Below, one piece after another: positions 62,796-64,000 of a stretch of DNA of 64,000 nt; positions within the stretch are counted from its first letter, which is position 1; each line of letters opens with the position of its first letter. Origin of the DNA: Mycolicibacterium septicum DSM 44393 (GTDB lineage: Bacteria > Actinomycetota > Actinomycetes > Mycobacteriales > Mycobacteriaceae). The translations under genes were made by a program, and so were the position numbers. The DNA lies in NCBI RefSeq assembly GCF_000455325.1, contig NZ_HG322951.1:2616744-2680743 (forward strand), given 5' to 3'. Below the pieces are notes generated by a model. It did no database searches, was not told the origin of the DNA, and saw only the letters and a list, made by a program, of their open reading frames with translations.

Positions 62796-63590
62796 ATGGA
62801 TCTGGGATTCGCAGGTGCGGCCACCGTCGTCGTGGGCGGTGGCCGGGGGATGGGCTTCGCGACGGCTCGATGTCTGGCCGAGGACGGTGCGCGGATCGCG
62901 ATCGTCGGGCGGTCCCGCGACGTACTCGACGCTGCCGCAACGGAGCTGGCCCGCCTGGGATCGCCGGAGGCGGTGGCGATCGTCGCCGATACCTCGGACA
63001 GCTCCCAGGTCGAGCGGGCCTTCGCCGACGTGGGCGAGCGTTGGGGTGAGATCAACGCGCTGATCAACACGGTCGGCCCGGGGGCCGCGGGCAACTTCGA
63101 GGAGTTGACCGACGACCAGTGGCAGGAGGCGTTCGACGCCGGCCTGATGGGCATGGTGCGCTGCGTGCGTACGGCGTTGCCGTTGCTGCGCAACGCCGAA
63201 TGGGCGCGCATCGTCAACTTCTCGGCCCACTCCACCCAGCGGCAGAGCACGCGGCTGCCGGCCTATACCGCGGCCAAGGCCGCCGTGAACAGCGTGTCCA
63301 AGAACCTGTCGTTGTTGCTGGCCAAGGACGAGATCATGGTCAATGTGGTTTCCCCGGGCAGCATCTCGTCGGAGTCGCTGCGGGGCTGGGCCGGCACGGT
63401 GGGTGTCGACGGCGACGACCCGTATGCGTTGATGGCCGCCATCGACGAGCATTTCGGGCATCCCGCCCACCTGCCCCGTGCTGGACTTCCCAGCGAAATC
63501 GGGCCTGTCGCAGCATTTCTCGCATCCAAGCGCAACTCGTACATGACTGGTGCGAACATCAACGTCGACGGCGGTAGCGACTTCATCTGA
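62796..63590 (+). CDS. Short-chain dehydrogenase, atypical
   Basis: 264 residues. The nucleotide motif reads VVVGGGRGMGFATA, and the usual NNAG is replaced by NTVG. The catalytic Ser, Tyr and Lys are present (NFSAHSTQRQSTRLPAYTAAK). ATG at 62796, 7 bp after the crotonase stop; the ORF extends further back as a shadow. Probably acts on a CoA ester or ketone of the same pathway. Confidence 0.87.
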   Translation: MDLGFAGAATVVVGGGRGMGFATARCLAEDGARIAIVGRSRDVLDAAATELARLGSPEAVAIVADTSDSSQVERAFADVGERWGEINALINTVGPGAAGNFEELTDDQWQEAFDAGLMGMVRCVRTALPLLRNAEWARIVNFSAHSTQRQSTRLPAYTAAKAAVNSVSKNLSLLLAKDEIMVNVVSPGSISSESLRGWAGTVGVDGDDPYALMAAIDEHFGHPAHLPRAGLPSEIGPVAAFLASKRNSYMTGANINVDGGSDFI

Positions 63591-63607
63591 CCCAGGAGGA
63601 GCACGAT

Positions 63608-64000
63608 ATGGCGACAGCAGCCGAAGCGCGGGACTGGGCGCGCGGTGCACTGCGCGGAATCGGTGACTCGCTCTATACCCCGTTCTGCGGAACCGACGGC
63701 GACGACATCGACTGGGATGCCTATCGGCACCTGGTGCGCTACTGCGTCGCCGATCTCGGTCACCAGATGCTCTGGTGTACCAGCGGTTTGGCCGAGTTCT
63801 GGGCGCTGACCCTGGCCGAGCGCAAGCAGCTGCTCGAGGTGGCGATCCAGGAGGGCCGCCGGGCCAATCCGGATGTCGTGATTCAGGCCTGCACCGCGGC
63901 GGCGTCGGCCAAGGACTGTCTGGAGCTCACGCTGCATGCTCAGCAGGCGGGAGCCGACATCGTCTACATCCAGACGCCGATGATGGAGGCGCACGCCGGA
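63608..64000 (+). CDS. DapA-family lyase/aldolase, 5' part
   Basis: The frame is open from the ATG at 63608 to the window end (131 residues). CCCAGGAGGAG lies upstream. DSLYTPFCGTDGDDIDWDAY and a (beta/alpha)8 start with GHQMLWCTSGLAEFWALTLAER fit the dihydrodipicolinate synthase/N-acetylneuraminate lyase superfamily, with the GTTGE-like motif changed to TSGLAEF. The Schiff-base Lys lies beyond the window. Third gene of the crotonase/SDR operon; perhaps a hydratase-aldolase. Confidence 0.78.
   Translation, partial: MATAAEARDWARGALRGIGDSLYTPFCGTDGDDIDWDAYRHLVRYCVADLGHQMLWCTSGLAEFWALTLAERKQLLEVAIQEGRRANPDVVIQACTAAASAKDCLELTLHAQQAGADIVYIQTPMMEAHAG

Noticed and set aside
1..64000. KstR/KstR2-type sterol regulator motifs, CRISPR arrays, tRNAs, insertion sequences
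   Set aside because: Reading both strands I found no convincing instance of any of these, despite the many catabolic paralogues.

Overview
The window looks like a chromosomal segment of a fast-growing mycobacterium (Mycolicibacterium type). The evidence is the high G+C coding sequence, frequent GTG starts, dense 4-bp ATGA overlaps, many FadE/FadD/crotonase/thiolase paralogues, a likely F420-type luciferase-like oxidoreductase, two mycofactocin-type dehydrogenases, and a block recalling M. tuberculosis Rv1354c/Rv1355c (GGDEF-EAL protein next to an E1-like/nitroreductase fusion). No rRNA, tRNA, CRISPR array, transposase or integrase was seen.

Layout. (1) 1-6.1 kb: a catabolic cluster with a two-component FMNH2-dependent monooxygenase (3' end only), its FMN reductase, an acyl-CoA dehydrogenase, a divergent TetR, a SnoaL-like protein, an aldehyde dehydrogenase, a nitroreductase and a small unknown. 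(2) 6.4-14.9 kb: a nitrogen-scavenging locus. A four-part GlnR-type box (8110-8147) separates a DUF294-type nucleotidyltransferase and DnaQ-like exonuclease (minus strand) from an APC permease, two DUF1989 proteins, a carboxyltransferase-only urea/guanidine carboxylase and an allophanate hydrolase (plus strand). (3) 14.9-18.1 kb: TetR, ferredoxin-fused FprB-type reductase, EamA transporter. (4) 18.1-25.3 kb: an aromatic meta-cleavage cluster built around a TetR with two palindromes: hydroxylase, C-C hydrolase, extradiol dioxygenase and an ACMSD-like decarboxylase on one strand, aldolase and acylating acetaldehyde dehydrogenase on the other. No hydratase is present.

(5) 25.4-30.9 kb: a paired small/large acyl-CoA dehydrogenase operon, a PAS protein, two tandem TetR genes and an FAD-binding orphan. 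(6) 30.9-35.8 kb: GGDEF-EAL enzyme, MoeY-like E1/nitroreductase fusion and an acyltransferase-like gene in one operon behind an unusually AT-rich upstream region. (7) 36.2-39.1 kb: purU, an HtdZ-like MaoC hydratase, then a flavin monooxygenase and an alpha/beta hydrolase behind two palindromes.

(8) 40-64 kb: a large CoA-thioester catabolic region. It has a minus-strand ligase/mycofactocin SDR/FadE set, a plus-strand FabG-thiolase-FadE-GntR-CoA transferase set, a nine-gene overlapping minus-strand operon (three crotonases, three adenylate-forming ligases of which one is frameshifted, NDMA-type alcohol dehydrogenase, thioesterase, luciferase-like oxidoreductase), and a plus-strand end with GntR, crotonase, thiolase, crotonase, SDR and the start of a DapA-family aldolase. 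Together these could activate, oxidise and shorten an alcohol- or acid-bearing carbon skeleton; the substrate cannot be read from the sequence.

Several gene boundaries carry long, nearly perfect hairpins (25.3, 37.6, 47.5, 48.8, 61.0 kb), most likely intrinsic terminators. Starts given here were chosen by ribosome-binding site, overlap with the upstream gene and where family similarity begins; they were not checked by alignment.
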